A stretch of DNA of 64,000 bases from assembly GCA_001749745.1 (NCBI GenBank), contig JWTM01000424.1:372001-436000 (forward strand), in the 5' to 3' direction. The stretch is from Candidatus Marispirochaeta associata (GTDB lineage Bacteria > Spirochaetota > Spirochaetia > JC444 > Marispirochaetaceae). Under the pieces are notes generated by a model. The model saw only the letters and a list, made by a program, of their open reading frames with translations. It had not been told where the DNA came from and ran no database searches. Made by a program: the position numbers and the translations under genes. Position 1 is the first letter of the stretch. Every line of letters starts with the position of its first letter. Of the stretch, positions 33,786-42,955 are shown piece after piece.

Positions 33786-35246
33786 GTGTTCTACATCCCT
33801 GCGCTGCTGCTTACCCTCGTTCTAATTCTCTTCATCATTGCACATCTCCGGCTCCTCGCCTTGCGGAACAAGGATAAGGCTCTTCGCCTGCAGGAATCCG
33901 AGGCGGTCGACTACCGGCTCAGCGACGAGGCCATCGAGCGCTTTTGCGAGTTGATTCGCATTCCGTCGATCTCCCATGCAGATGAATCTGAAGACGATCG
34001 CGCTGCATTCAGCGCCGTGCAACAGTATCTGGAAAGGTCCTTTCCGGCCTTTGCAGCGCTGGTGGAGATAGAGAAACCCTCCCCCTACGGATTGATAGCC
34101 TGCTGGCGGGGCGAGGATGAATCCCTTGCGCCGGGTTTGCTCTTGGCCCACTACGATGTGGTTCCCGCACCGCCGGAGGGCTGGAGCTCTCCCCCATTCG
34201 CCGCCGAGCTGCGGGATGATGCGGTCTGGGGCCGGGGAGCCCTGGATGACAAGAACTCCCTCTTCGGTATCCTACAGGCGGCGGAGGAGCTGGCCGCAGC
34301 AGGCTTTCGTCCCCGGCGCACTCTCTACTTCGCCTTCGGCGGAGATGAGGAGTCGGCGGGCACCAAAGGCGCGGGGAGCATGGCCGCCGAGTTCGCCTCC
34401 CGGGGAGTTCGCTTCGCCTTTGTAATCGACGAGGGATCGATCATCGCCCGCAACATGCTTCCGGGCTTCGCCGGCGGAATAGGGTTAATCGGAATCGAAG
34501 AGAAGGGCTTCGCCTCGGTGCGGCTTAAGACGGAGGGCGCCTCGGGCCATGCCTCCCGGCCTAGCTCGGATGCGGCCACCCATAGGTTGGTGCGCGCCCT
34601 GAACCGGATTAGTCGCCGGCGCCTGCCTGCATCGATTACCCCGGGCCTGAAGGGATTCCTGGAGGCCATGGCCCCGGCGGTCGGTTATCCTTTGGGACTC
34701 CTCTTCGCCAACCTCTGGCTCTTCTCTCCCCTGGTAAAGCGTGCGTTTGCAGGGAACCCTCAGACCGACTCGCTCATTCGAACCACCCTGGCCATCACGA
34801 TTCTTAACAGCGGTTACAAAGACAATGTCCTTCCGGCCGAGGCCGAAGCGGTCTGTAATCTGCGGCTGCTCCCGGGGGAGAACCTGGAAGGGGTAATCGA
34901 GCGGCTGCGTCGGCGGGTAAATGATCCCGAGGTATGCATAGAGGCGCTGAATCCCGCCGAATGCTTCGATCCGGTTCCCTCTTCCCCTCCCGATACAGAG
35001 GCCTACCGGGCTATAATTCTGGCTATCCGGAAGAGCTTCCCCGGGGTACGGACGGCGCCCTTTCTGGCCAATGTTACCACCGATTCGAAACACTATGCCC
35101 CCTTGAGCGACGCGGTCTACCGTTTCGTTCCCATGGATCTAAACAGCGACGAGCTGGGGACGATCCACGGGGTGGACGAGCATATCACTCTGGCAAATCT
35201 CTCCGCGGGGATTCACTTCTACCGCGAGCTAATCAGGCGTCTATAA
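33786..35246 (+). CDS. M20-family metallopeptidase, membrane-anchored
   Basis: 486 residues with a GTG start behind GGAGAGG. A single hydrophobic anchor (about 3-22) precedes the M20 domain. Metal-site motifs are LLAHYDVVPAP, GRGALDDKNSL and GGDEESAGTKGA, with a dimerisation lid at about 245-380 and a late His in STIHGVDEHI-like TIHGVDEH. The family cleaves dipeptides, N-acyl-amino acids or carboxypeptide bonds. It is ten bases before a YfcC/DcuC-type carrier, suggesting uptake and hydrolysis of a peptide-like compound. Confidence 0.92.
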   Translation: MFYIPALLLTLVLILFIIAHLRLLALRNKDKALRLQESEAVDYRLSDEAIERFCELIRIPSISHADESEDDRAAFSAVQQYLERSFPAFAALVEIEKPSPYGLIACWRGEDESLAPGLLLAHYDVVPAPPEGWSSPPFAAELRDDAVWGRGALDDKNSLFGILQAAEELAAAGFRPRRTLYFAFGGDEESAGTKGAGSMAAEFASRGVRFAFVIDEGSIIARNMLPGFAGGIGLIGIEEKGFASVRLKTEGASGHASRPSSDAATHRLVRALNRISRRRLPASITPGLKGFLEAMAPAVGYPLGLLFANLWLFSPLVKRAFAGNPQTDSLIRTTLAITILNSGYKDNVLPAEAEAVCNLRLLPGENLEGVIERLRRRVNDPEVCIEALNPAECFDPVPSSPPDTEAYRAIILAIRKSFPGVRTAPFLANVTTDSKHYAPLSDAVYRFVPMDLNSDELGTIHGVDEHITLANLSAGIHFYRELIRRL

Positions 35247-35256
35247 GGAGGGCAGC

Positions 35257-36723
35257 ATGGCCGATGCCGCTGAAATGAAACAGAGTTCCCTGAAGATTGG
35301 AAAACGGGCCTTTCTGGCCTCGGTAGGAATCATTCTGGTGCTGATGATCGTCTCGGGAGTCTTGACGATCATTCTTCCATCGGGAAGCTACGAGCGTGTG
35401 ATCGAAGAGGGGCGCACGGTAATCGTGGCCGACTCGTTCCGCTACGTAGAGAAACCTGCCTATCCGATCTGGCGCTGGTTCACTGCGCCGCTGGAGGTCT
35501 TCGTCGGCGGGGACAACCTGGCCCTGATTACCATCACCCTCTTCATTATCTTTATCTCCGGCGCTTTCGCAATTCTGGAGAACGCCTATGTGATCGAGTA
35601 TATCCTGGCGGCGATCGTTGAGCGCTTCCGGGAGCGGAAGTATACCCTGCTGGCGGTGATTATCTTCATGTTCATGTTCTTAGCCTCGGTACTCGGTATC
35701 TACGAGGCGATGGTACCCCTGATCGTTTTCATCGTGCCCCTGTCCCTCAGTCTGGGCTGGGATTCCCTGACCGGTCTCGGGATGAGCCTGCTGCCCATGG
35801 CCTTCGGCTTTGCGGCGGCCATAACCAATCCCTTTACCATCGGTGTTGCCCAGCGCATTGCCGATCTGCCCCTCTTCTCCGGCGCCTGGCTGCGGATTCC
35901 CTTCTTTCTTCTGGTCTATGCGGCGGTGCTCCTCTTTGTCCGCCGTTACGCTAAGCGGGTGGAGGCCGAGCCTGAGCGGTCGATGGTCTTCGAGGAGGAT
36001 CAGAAACTGAGAAAGAATTTAGAGATCGAATCGGGACTGCCCAAGGTGACCCCGACTCCCGGACTGAAGCGGGCCACCATCTGGTTCGCGACCCTGATGG
36101 GGGCGGCGATTCTCTTCGTGCTCGTCACCGCCCGGATCCCGGGGATCTCTGATCTGGCCTTTCCGTTGATGGCGCTGCTCTTTCTGATCGGCGGGGTGGG
36201 CGCAGGCTTCTTTGCATCCCTCAAGGCCGGACGCATTCTTAGAGTCTTTATCCGGGGAACCATCGGTATGCTCCCGGGGATCGTACTCCTCGGGATGGCC
36301 TATAGTGTAAAGCATATCATCGATAACGGGATGATCACCGACACCATCCTCTTTCGGGCGGCCGAGTATATTGCCGGTACCTCCACCATGGCGGCCGCCT
36401 TCCTGATCTACGCCCTCACCATGGGGATGAACTTCTTTATCGGTTCCGCATCGGCCAAGGCCTTCCTGATGATGCCCATCCTCTCGCCCTTGGCCGACCT
36501 GGTGGGGATAACCCGGCAGACGGCGGTGCTGGCCTTTGATTTCGGCGACGGATTCAGCAATATGATCTACCCCTCGAATGCGCTTCTGCTGATCGCCCTG
36601 GGTTTTACCGTAGTCAGCTATCCCCGCTGGATGCGCTGGACCTTTCCGTTGCAGCTGGTAATGCTCGGTACGACCGCCCTTTTTCTCGCCTTCGCGGTGC
36701 TGATCGGATTTGGACCCTTCTAA
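35257..36723 (+). CDS. YfcC/DcuC-family membrane carrier
   Basis: 488 residues, GGAGGG before the ATG, about 12 membrane segments. The sequence fits the YfcC branch of the C4-dicarboxylate/AbgT-like ion-transporter clan: TIILPSGSYERV near residue 50, AITNPFTIGVAQ near 190 and GSASAKAFLMMPILSPLADL in the last third. Members carry amino acids, peptides or dicarboxylates. It forms an operon with the M20 peptidase. Confidence 0.85.
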   Translation: MADAAEMKQSSLKIGKRAFLASVGIILVLMIVSGVLTIILPSGSYERVIEEGRTVIVADSFRYVEKPAYPIWRWFTAPLEVFVGGDNLALITITLFIIFISGAFAILENAYVIEYILAAIVERFRERKYTLLAVIIFMFMFLASVLGIYEAMVPLIVFIVPLSLSLGWDSLTGLGMSLLPMAFGFAAAITNPFTIGVAQRIADLPLFSGAWLRIPFFLLVYAAVLLFVRRYAKRVEAEPERSMVFEEDQKLRKNLEIESGLPKVTPTPGLKRATIWFATLMGAAILFVLVTARIPGISDLAFPLMALLFLIGGVGAGFFASLKAGRILRVFIRGTIGMLPGIVLLGMAYSVKHIIDNGMITDTILFRAAEYIAGTSTMAAAFLIYALTMGMNFFIGSASAKAFLMMPILSPLADLVGITRQTAVLAFDFGDGFSNMIYPSNALLLIALGFTVVSYPRWMRWTFPLQLVMLGTTALFLAFAVLIGFGPF

Positions 36724-36786
36724 ATTAGTCAGAATTATTTGCTTGCGTCCCATAAAATCACTATGTTGATACGACAGGAGGAATAA

Positions 36787-37008
36787 ATGGCCGATAAAAG
36801 TGATAAAGTCGCCGGAAACGTTGATGGCACTTGGTATGTAGATAATAATTGCATCAGCTGCGGGCTCTGTGTGAGCGAGGCTCCCGATGTTTTCATGATG
36901 AACGACGAGGATAAGGCCTATGTCTTCGAGCAGGCTCCGGCGGACGACTCAGCCGCTGTCGCCGCCATGGAAGGTTGCCCGGTTGAGGCGATAGGCAACG
37001 ACGGGTAG
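36787..37008 (+). CDS. [4Fe-4S] ferredoxin
   Basis: 73 residues with AGGAGG before the start. CISCGLC followed by a distant Cys in EGCPVEAIG gives four ligands for a single [4Fe-4S] cluster; the second cluster half has been lost, as in monocluster bacterial ferredoxins. It is a small soluble electron carrier, five bases upstream of a response regulator gene. Confidence 0.9.
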   Translation: MADKSDKVAGNVDGTWYVDNNCISCGLCVSEAPDVFMMNDEDKAYVFEQAPADDSAAVAAMEGCPVEAIGNDG

Positions 37009-37013
37009 CGCGA

Positions 37014-37421
37014 TTGCACAGCGATGTTTTAAATAACCGTCGTCTTCTGATCGTGGAGGACGACGGTTTAAATCGCTTCTATCTTTCCAAGGTACTCGGC
37101 CGCAACGGAGCCGAGGTTCATACCGTGGATAGCGGAGAAGAGGCGGTTGACGCCTGTTCGGATGACGACTCCTTCGATCTCATTCTGATGGATGTGGGCC
37201 TCCCCGGAATTGACGGAGTCGAGGCTGCCAAGCGCATCCTTGCCGCCTGCCCCAAACAGCGTATCCTTTTGTTGACGGCCCATACCAGCGAGTCGGATAT
37301 GAAGGTCTACCGGGAGATCGCGGTGGCCGGGATTATGTCGAAACCGGTTCGAGAGGAGACGCTGGTCGAAACAATTTCCGGGACTATCGCCGGAACGGTC
37401 TCCGGCAGGCCGGAGATCTAA
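37014..37421 (+). CDS. stand-alone response-regulator receiver protein
   Basis: 135 residues starting at TTG 37014, the only suitable start. The receiver fold shows LLIVEDDGLNRF (acidic pair), phospho-Asp in LILMDVGLPGIDG, Thr in LLLTAHTSES and Lys in IMSKPVREE. There is no output domain. It probably relays phosphate, perhaps from the GNAT/kinase fusion at 37966-39933. It overlaps the convergent cobalamin gene by four bases at the 3' ends. Confidence 0.88.
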   Translation: MHSDVLNNRRLLIVEDDGLNRFYLSKVLGRNGAEVHTVDSGEEAVDACSDDDSFDLILMDVGLPGIDGVEAAKRILAACPKQRILLLTAHTSESDMKVYREIAVAGIMSKPVREETLVETISGTIAGTVSGRPEI

Positions 37422-37960
37422 TCCGCCTCTATCCTGCGCGCCAGAACGAAGAGATAATCGCTCAAGCGGTTGATAAAGTTCTGTCCCCGGGCCAGATGAA
37501 TCATCCCGTCCTTCCGGATACAGCGCACTATAGCCCGTTCCGCCCTGCGGCAGATGCTCCTGGCGATATCCGTTCGTGCGCCGAGCTCACTCTTACCGGA
37601 AAGTACAAACAGCGGCGGTATCTCCGTCTCCTTCAAGAGCAGATACTCCCCGGCTTCCAGCCACTCAATATCCTGATCCGTCAGATGCTCGATCTTGTGG
37701 AAGAGCGGTGCGCTGCGCGGGGTCGCCACTTCGCCGCCCAATAAGATCAAGCGCTTCTGAACTCCCTCGAGGGTTTCAGCCTCAATTGCAAAACCCGCGG
37801 CGCTTAATCCGTGTTTGACCAGTCCCAGATAGGAGGAGAGTTCGTCTATGTCGCCTAAGGCCTCGAAGATATTCTCGTCCTTCCCGCGCCTCTCGCCGTT
37901 GTAGAGGCTCGAGTCTCCATAGTCGCCGCCGCGGGTGGTAATCTGATCAAATTCCAGCAT
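37418..37960 (-). CDS. pduO: cob(I)alamin adenosyltransferase, PduO type
   Basis: 180 residues. RGGDYGDSSLYNGERRGKDE binds ATP, and ARSICRRAERAIVRC with FINRLSDYLFVLAR are the conserved helices of the PduO trimer. It makes adenosylcobalamin from cob(I)alamin and ATP. No B12-dependent enzyme lies beside it. It is encoded five bases downstream of the GNAT/kinase fusion gene and is probably co-transcribed with it. Confidence 0.94.
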   Translation of the reverse strand: MLEFDQITTRGGDYGDSSLYNGERRGKDENIFEALGDIDELSSYLGLVKHGLSAAGFAIEAETLEGVQKRLILLGGEVATPRSAPLFHKIEHLTDQDIEWLEAGEYLLLKETEIPPLFVLSGKSELGARTDIARSICRRAERAIVRCIRKDGMIHLARGQNFINRLSDYLFVLARRIEAD

Positions 37961-37965
37961 GCATG

Positions 37966-39933
37966 CTACTCCCGTCCCAGCAGATAACCTTCCATCTCGT
38001 TTTCCACGAGGGTCACGAAATTACGCAACTCCTCTTCGCCTAAGGATGCGAACTCGCCGAAGGTGCTGGATCTGTTGATGTCTATATCGTAACTGCCGTT
38101 CACATAGGTCGTATGATAAAAGGCGAGGCGTTTCTCGGGATGAATCCCTTTCTTAAGGAAGGTTTGCGCTCCGCGCTGAATCATCTTCAGTTTATCGATG
38201 GCATCGGGCATGGAAGATATGGTCCATACCCCGAAGTGGATCGGTTTCTCGTCGATATTGAGGTCCCCTAAGAACTCGCCCCGGATCAGTTCCTCCTTCG
38301 GCTTTCCCAGATAGGGGACGAAATCGAGGTGCTCCGCCAGTTTCCGGTCGGTGGCCAGGAATTCACCGGTCTCCGGATCGGCGGTGAAGATGATGATATT
38401 GCGGTAGGCCTGGCCGTAACTCCGGAACATAGAGGCCCAGTACTCGTCGATTTCCACCGATTCGACCAGAATCTCGGTTCGCCTGCGGATCTCTTTACTG
38501 ATGTCGAAGAGCCAGAACTTGAGCTTCTCGATATCGCTTTTGTAGCCGCTTATATCGGCCTCCAGCTCCTCCTCGCTCTTGTTGCCCTGTAGATAGCCCA
38601 AGACCGAGCGGTAGATGTCCCTGATATTGTGATGTCGGCTAAAGCGCAGGATCAGGTCGAAGAGGAAGATCTCGATCTTACGGATCTGCCAGATGTAGGA
38701 GACCACCTCCCGGCGGGGAGTCTTGGGCCCGACCATGGCCACCTCCCAGAGATCCTTGAACTCGTTGTAGCGCCGGTTCATGCGCACGAACCAGGTATCG
38801 ACGCTCTCCGAATGCTTGTCGAAGCGGATATTCCAGGTTGTTCCCTGGCCTATCATACTGGTAATATCGATATTCTCCGCACCGAATGTGGCGTAGATCT
38901 GCTGGGTTCCGAGTCCCTCTCCGGTCTTGTTCCCCTTGGTCGTGCGTCCGACGAAGCGGGGAAAGCCGCGCTCATCCTTGACCAGGAGCTCATCGGGCAT
39001 ACCGGTTCCGTTATCGGCGATGGTCAGGGTCAGATAGTCGCTGCTCTCCCGCAGGTGGATGTCGATGACCCCCTTGCGGTTGGCCTCTTCGATCGCATCC
39101 AGGGCGTTGGAGACGATGTTGACCAGCGCCCGGCCGATATTCACGTAGTAGCCCTGTATCGTCGGCGCCCCGGTATCCAGGTGCAGCCGCAGTTCGCAGC
39201 GGATCTTGGATCCCTGCACGTAGGGAACGATCCGTTCGAAGATCAGCTCTAAAAGATCGACCTCGTGAATTATCTTCATGCTGTCACGGAAGGAGTTGAG
39301 GATATTCATCAGCGTCGTCGACTCCCGGTTGATATCCTCCACGATCTTGCCGCTGTTCTCAGTTCCCAGCGCCTCTACCATGGACGAGAGTAGACGCACC
39401 ACCTTGCGGGCGTCGTGACGGGTCTTGCTGACCTCCTCGGGACCGAGATGTTTCTTGGCCCCCTGTCTGGCCCTCTCGAGGATCGCTCCGCAGCATGATT
39501 TGAGCCGGTGATAGACCAGTTTCCGGTAGACTATGGTCGATTCCGCCTCGAAGCCCTTGTTTTGAAAGAACTCGACCGTATCGGCCTGCTTTTCCCAGAT
39601 ATAGATGTAGACCTCGGCTTCGTGGTTGATCTCCTGGGCCAGATACTCGATAAAGCTCGTACCGATACCCCGCCCCCGGCCGAAGGGGCTGGTGACGATC
39701 TTGTAAATCAGGAATTCCTTCTTCTCGGGATCGGAGTAGACCAGCATATAGCCCAGGATCTCGCCCTCTTCGAGCCAGACGTAACTGTGGTCGTAATCCT
39801 TCTGTACCGAGGGGTTATGAATGTAGGGGGAAGGGATGACGAAGGTGTCGATGTTCAAGAGGGGGTTGCGGACCACCCGGTCTTCGATTTCCGGGGTAAG
39901 ATTGCGGATTGATTCGGCGGCTTCGCTCTTCAT
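37966..39933 (-). CDS. GNAT acetyltransferase fused to a histidine-kinase core
   Basis: 655 residues, AAGGA before the ATG, no membrane segment. Residues 1-135 form a GNAT domain with the acetyl-CoA loop SPFGRGRGIGTSFIEYLA. A helical segment with KTRHDARKVVRLL (about 172-184) holds a candidate phospho-His. The ATPase domain follows with N box NIVSNALDAIEEAN (about 272), G box DNGTGMPDE and GEGLGTQQIYATFG. The last 270 residues are unassigned and helix-rich. It is probably a soluble kinase that senses acetyl-CoA or an acylated ligand. The adjacent stand-alone receiver (37014-37421) is a plausible partner. Confidence 0.82.
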   Translation of the reverse strand: MKSEAAESIRNLTPEIEDRVVRNPLLNIDTFVIPSPYIHNPSVQKDYDHSYVWLEEGEILGYMLVYSDPEKKEFLIYKIVTSPFGRGRGIGTSFIEYLAQEINHEAEVYIYIWEKQADTVEFFQNKGFEAESTIVYRKLVYHRLKSCCGAILERARQGAKKHLGPEEVSKTRHDARKVVRLLSSMVEALGTENSGKIVEDINRESTTLMNILNSFRDSMKIIHEVDLLELIFERIVPYVQGSKIRCELRLHLDTGAPTIQGYYVNIGRALVNIVSNALDAIEEANRKGVIDIHLRESSDYLTLTIADNGTGMPDELLVKDERGFPRFVGRTTKGNKTGEGLGTQQIYATFGAENIDITSMIGQGTTWNIRFDKHSESVDTWFVRMNRRYNEFKDLWEVAMVGPKTPRREVVSYIWQIRKIEIFLFDLILRFSRHHNIRDIYRSVLGYLQGNKSEEELEADISGYKSDIEKLKFWLFDISKEIRRRTEILVESVEIDEYWASMFRSYGQAYRNIIIFTADPETGEFLATDRKLAEHLDFVPYLGKPKEELIRGEFLGDLNIDEKPIHFGVWTISSMPDAIDKLKMIQRGAQTFLKKGIHPEKRLAFYHTTYVNGSYDIDINRSSTFGEFASLGEEELRNFVTLVENEMEGYLLGRE

Positions 39934-40054
39934 ATGTCCTTAAATTCCTTGGAGTAGAAGGTAACGCCGAGCAGAATAAAAGACAATCATCACGGCCTTA
40001 CGTTCCGTATGTGAAACATTGTGCATAATGTGAGATGTAGAGCGAAAAGATGAG

Positions 40055-40083
40055 TTGACAGCGGCATGAGGATGTCATACCGT
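40055..40083 (+). promoter_or_regulatory. trkA promoter, predicted leaderless
   Basis: TTGACA (40055-40060), 17 bases, TACCGT (40078-40083), eight bases to ATG 40092. No ribosome-binding sequence is present. The 158-base gap to the kinase gene otherwise shows nothing recognisable. Confidence 0.45.
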
Positions 40084-40091
40084 TAGCGTCG

Positions 40092-41495
40092 ATGAAGGTT
40101 CTCATACTCGGCGCAGGCCGAATTGGTTTTCAACTCGCCCGTCAGCTTGTCAACGAGGATAAGCAGGTGACGGTAATCGAAAAGGATCTGCGCAAGGCCA
40201 AGCAGCTCTCGAATTTGGTCGACTGCCAGGTTATCAACGATGAGGGCAATAGCCCCGCGGTGCTGCGCGAGGCGGGTATCGAGGATAGCGACTATTTTGT
40301 AGCCGTCACCGAGAGCGATGAGATCAACATGATCTCCTGCGGACTGGTAGCGGCGGAGTTTCCCAAGCCGGTTACCATCTGTCGGGTGCGCAATCTGGAC
40401 TATTCGGCCTCCAGCATGATCGAGAATCCCCTCTTCGGGATCAATCATGTGGTAAATCCCGAGATCGAAACAGCCCGGGTGATCGGCAGATCCATAGACC
40501 GGGGAGCCAAGAGCAATGTCCTCTTCTTCGATCAAGGGGATCTGCAGCTCTGCGATTTCCTGGTTCCCGAGGATTCGGTCTTCGTGGGCAAGCCGGTGCA
40601 GGTCTTGCGGGCCGAGATTGAGAACAACTTCTTGATCGCCCTGCTGCTTCGAAACGACAGCTATCTGATCCCGGCTGGGGATACGGTGATTTACGCCGGA
40701 GATCAGCTCTACCTCCTGGGGAGCGAGAAGGATCTGGATGCGATCCTGGAGACCAACGGCAAACGTCAGCAGCCGATAAATCGGATCGCCATGATCGGCG
40801 GCGGCAAGATCAGTCGCTATGTGGCCGACGATCTCTACGAAGCCCGGGATCCGGGGACCAACCTCTTTGCCAAGATGATCTCCCGGATCATCCCCAAGAA
40901 GGCCCGGCAGCTGCAGTTTATCGAACAGGATTACGATAAGTGCAAGAGCCTGATCGACCGTTATCCCGACGCCCGGGTAACCCATGCGGATATCTCCGAA
41001 GAGGGAATCCTCGAAGAGGGGGATATCGAAGGCTACGACCTGCTTCTGACCGCTACAGGTAACCAGGAGCTCAATATCATCACCGCCATGTACGCCAAGA
41101 AGATGGGCATCCCCCGTACCATCGCTCTGGTACAGAAGCGGGGCTATATGAATATCGCCCAGGATCTGGGGATCGATGTGGTGGTGAGCCTCAATAACGC
41201 CCTGGTCAACAGCATTCTAAAGATCATCCGCCGCGGAAACATCCGCAGCGTTCACGCCATATCGGACAGCGTATTCGAGATTATCGAGCTGGCCCTGGAA
41301 CCGGGTACCACCATCGCCGAGAAGGCGGTTCGGGATGTGAAGCTTCCCAAGGAGAGCCTGATTCTCTTGGTTGTTCGCCATGACGAGCAGATCATTCCCT
41401 ACGGCGACCTGGTGCTGGAGATGGGCGACCGGGTGCTGATCATCGCCAAGACCGACGACATGAAGAAGATCGAAGGGACGATCACCGGCCGATGA
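40092..41495 (+). CDS. trkA: Trk potassium-uptake regulatory subunit TrkA
   Basis: 467 residues with two RCK repeats. The first NAD fold begins MKVLILGAGRIGFQLA, the second IAMIGGGKISRYVA near residue 233, each followed by a TrkA-C domain. The second glycine motif is less canonical. It gates the TrkH channel on the inner membrane face. The stop overlaps the trkH start by four bases. Confidence 0.95.
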   Translation: MKVLILGAGRIGFQLARQLVNEDKQVTVIEKDLRKAKQLSNLVDCQVINDEGNSPAVLREAGIEDSDYFVAVTESDEINMISCGLVAAEFPKPVTICRVRNLDYSASSMIENPLFGINHVVNPEIETARVIGRSIDRGAKSNVLFFDQGDLQLCDFLVPEDSVFVGKPVQVLRAEIENNFLIALLLRNDSYLIPAGDTVIYAGDQLYLLGSEKDLDAILETNGKRQQPINRIAMIGGGKISRYVADDLYEARDPGTNLFAKMISRIIPKKARQLQFIEQDYDKCKSLIDRYPDARVTHADISEEGILEEGDIEGYDLLLTATGNQELNIITAMYAKKMGIPRTIALVQKRGYMNIAQDLGIDVVVSLNNALVNSILKIIRRGNIRSVHAISDSVFEIIELALEPGTTIAEKAVRDVKLPKESLILLVVRHDEQIIPYGDLVLEMGDRVLIIAKTDDMKKIEGTITGR

Positions 41496-42946
41496 TCCAG
41501 TACAGTCTCATCGTCAATATCCTGGCCGCCCTGGTCTTTATCGTCTCGCTCTTTATGCTGGTTCCCGCGGGTATCGCCCTTTATAACGGCAATGCTACCG
41601 CTTTAGGCGGATTTCTGTATACGATTATCCCGGCCCTCATTGTCTGCGTCCTGCTCTACTTGTCGACCCGCCGCTATCGGAGGCGCTACTTAAGACCCCA
41701 CGAGGGCTTTCTGCTGGTTACCCTCTCCTGGATCGCCGCCTCCGCCATCGGAGCGCTCCCCTTTGTGCTCTCCGGGGAGATCCCCAGCTACACCGACGCC
41801 TTTTTCGAGACCATTTCCGGATTTACCACCACGGGAGCCTCGATTCTGACCGATATCGAGGGGATGGCCCCCTCCTATCTTTTCTGGCGTTCCCTGACCC
41901 ACTGGCTGGGCGGCATGGGAATCGTCGTCTTGACCGTGGCGATCCTGCCGATTCTCGGGATCGGCGGTATGCAGCTGATGCGGGCCGAATCCCCCGGACC
42001 GACCCTGGAGAAGATCAGCCCCAAGGTGGCCGAAACGGCGAAGATCCTCTGGATGATCTACCTGGGATTGACGGTGTTGGAGACGGCGCTCCTGATGTTC
42101 GGCGGGATGTCGCTTTTCGACGCCCTGACCCACACCTTCGGAACCCTGGCCACCGGAGGCTTCTCTCCCAAGGCGGCCAGCGTAGGCCATTACAATTCGG
42201 CCTATATCGACATCGTCATAACCGTCTTTATGGTGGCGGCGGGGCTCAATTTCGGTCTCTACTACCGGGCCCTGCAGGGAAAGTTCCGAGACCTCGTAAA
42301 GAACAGCGAGTTTATCGCCTACCTTGCGATATTCGCTATCTCCTCAGTAGCGATTGCCGTCTCGCTCAATCGAAGCGTCTATGAAAGCTTCGGAACGAGT
42401 CTACGCTACGCCGGATTCCAGGCGGCGACGATTATTACTACCACCGGCTACGCCACCGCCGATTTCGATCTCTGGCCGGCCTTCTCGAAGTTCGTGCTCT
42501 TCTTCTTGATGTTCATCGGCGGCTGTTCCGGATCCACCGGCGGCGGCATAAAGGTGATCCGCATCGTGACCCTCTTCAAGCAGGCGGTAAACGAGATGAA
42601 GTACCTCTTCCGTCAGCGGGGAGTGCATCTGATCCGCATCAACGGGGAGACGGTACGCAAGGATTTTATCTACACCGTAGTCGGCTTCGTCTTCCTCTAT
42701 TTCCTCTGCCTGATGATCACCACCGCCGTCGTCGCCTCCGGCGGCTATGATCTGGTCACTTCCTTCTCGAGCGCCCTGGTTACTGTCGGGAATATCGGTC
42801 CCGGGTTCGCCCTGGTCGGTCCGACGATGAACTACTCATTCTACGAGCCCTATATTAAATGGGTCTTAAGCGCCGCCATGCTGATCGGCCGCTTAGAGGT
42901 CTACACCGTCCTGGTCCTCTTTGTGCCCGCCTTTTGGCGCAGATAG
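41492..42946 (+). CDS. trkH: Trk potassium-uptake membrane subunit TrkH
   Basis: 484 residues, about ten membrane segments with four pore-loop repeats: ETISGFTTTGASIL, THTFGTLATGGFSP, ATIITTTGYATADF and ALVTVGNIGPGF, each carrying the selectivity glycine. GGCSGSTGGGIKV is the intramembrane-loop region. It forms the potassium pathway with TrkA encoded upstream. Confidence 0.96.
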   Translation: MIQYSLIVNILAALVFIVSLFMLVPAGIALYNGNATALGGFLYTIIPALIVCVLLYLSTRRYRRRYLRPHEGFLLVTLSWIAASAIGALPFVLSGEIPSYTDAFFETISGFTTTGASILTDIEGMAPSYLFWRSLTHWLGGMGIVVLTVAILPILGIGGMQLMRAESPGPTLEKISPKVAETAKILWMIYLGLTVLETALLMFGGMSLFDALTHTFGTLATGGFSPKAASVGHYNSAYIDIVITVFMVAAGLNFGLYYRALQGKFRDLVKNSEFIAYLAIFAISSVAIAVSLNRSVYESFGTSLRYAGFQAATIITTTGYATADFDLWPAFSKFVLFFLMFIGGCSGSTGGGIKVIRIVTLFKQAVNEMKYLFRQRGVHLIRINGETVRKDFIYTVVGFVFLYFLCLMITTAVVASGGYDLVTSFSSALVTVGNIGPGFALVGPTMNYSFYEPYIKWVLSAAMLIGRLEVYTVLVLFVPAFWRR

Positions 42947-42955
42947 AGGATAAAG

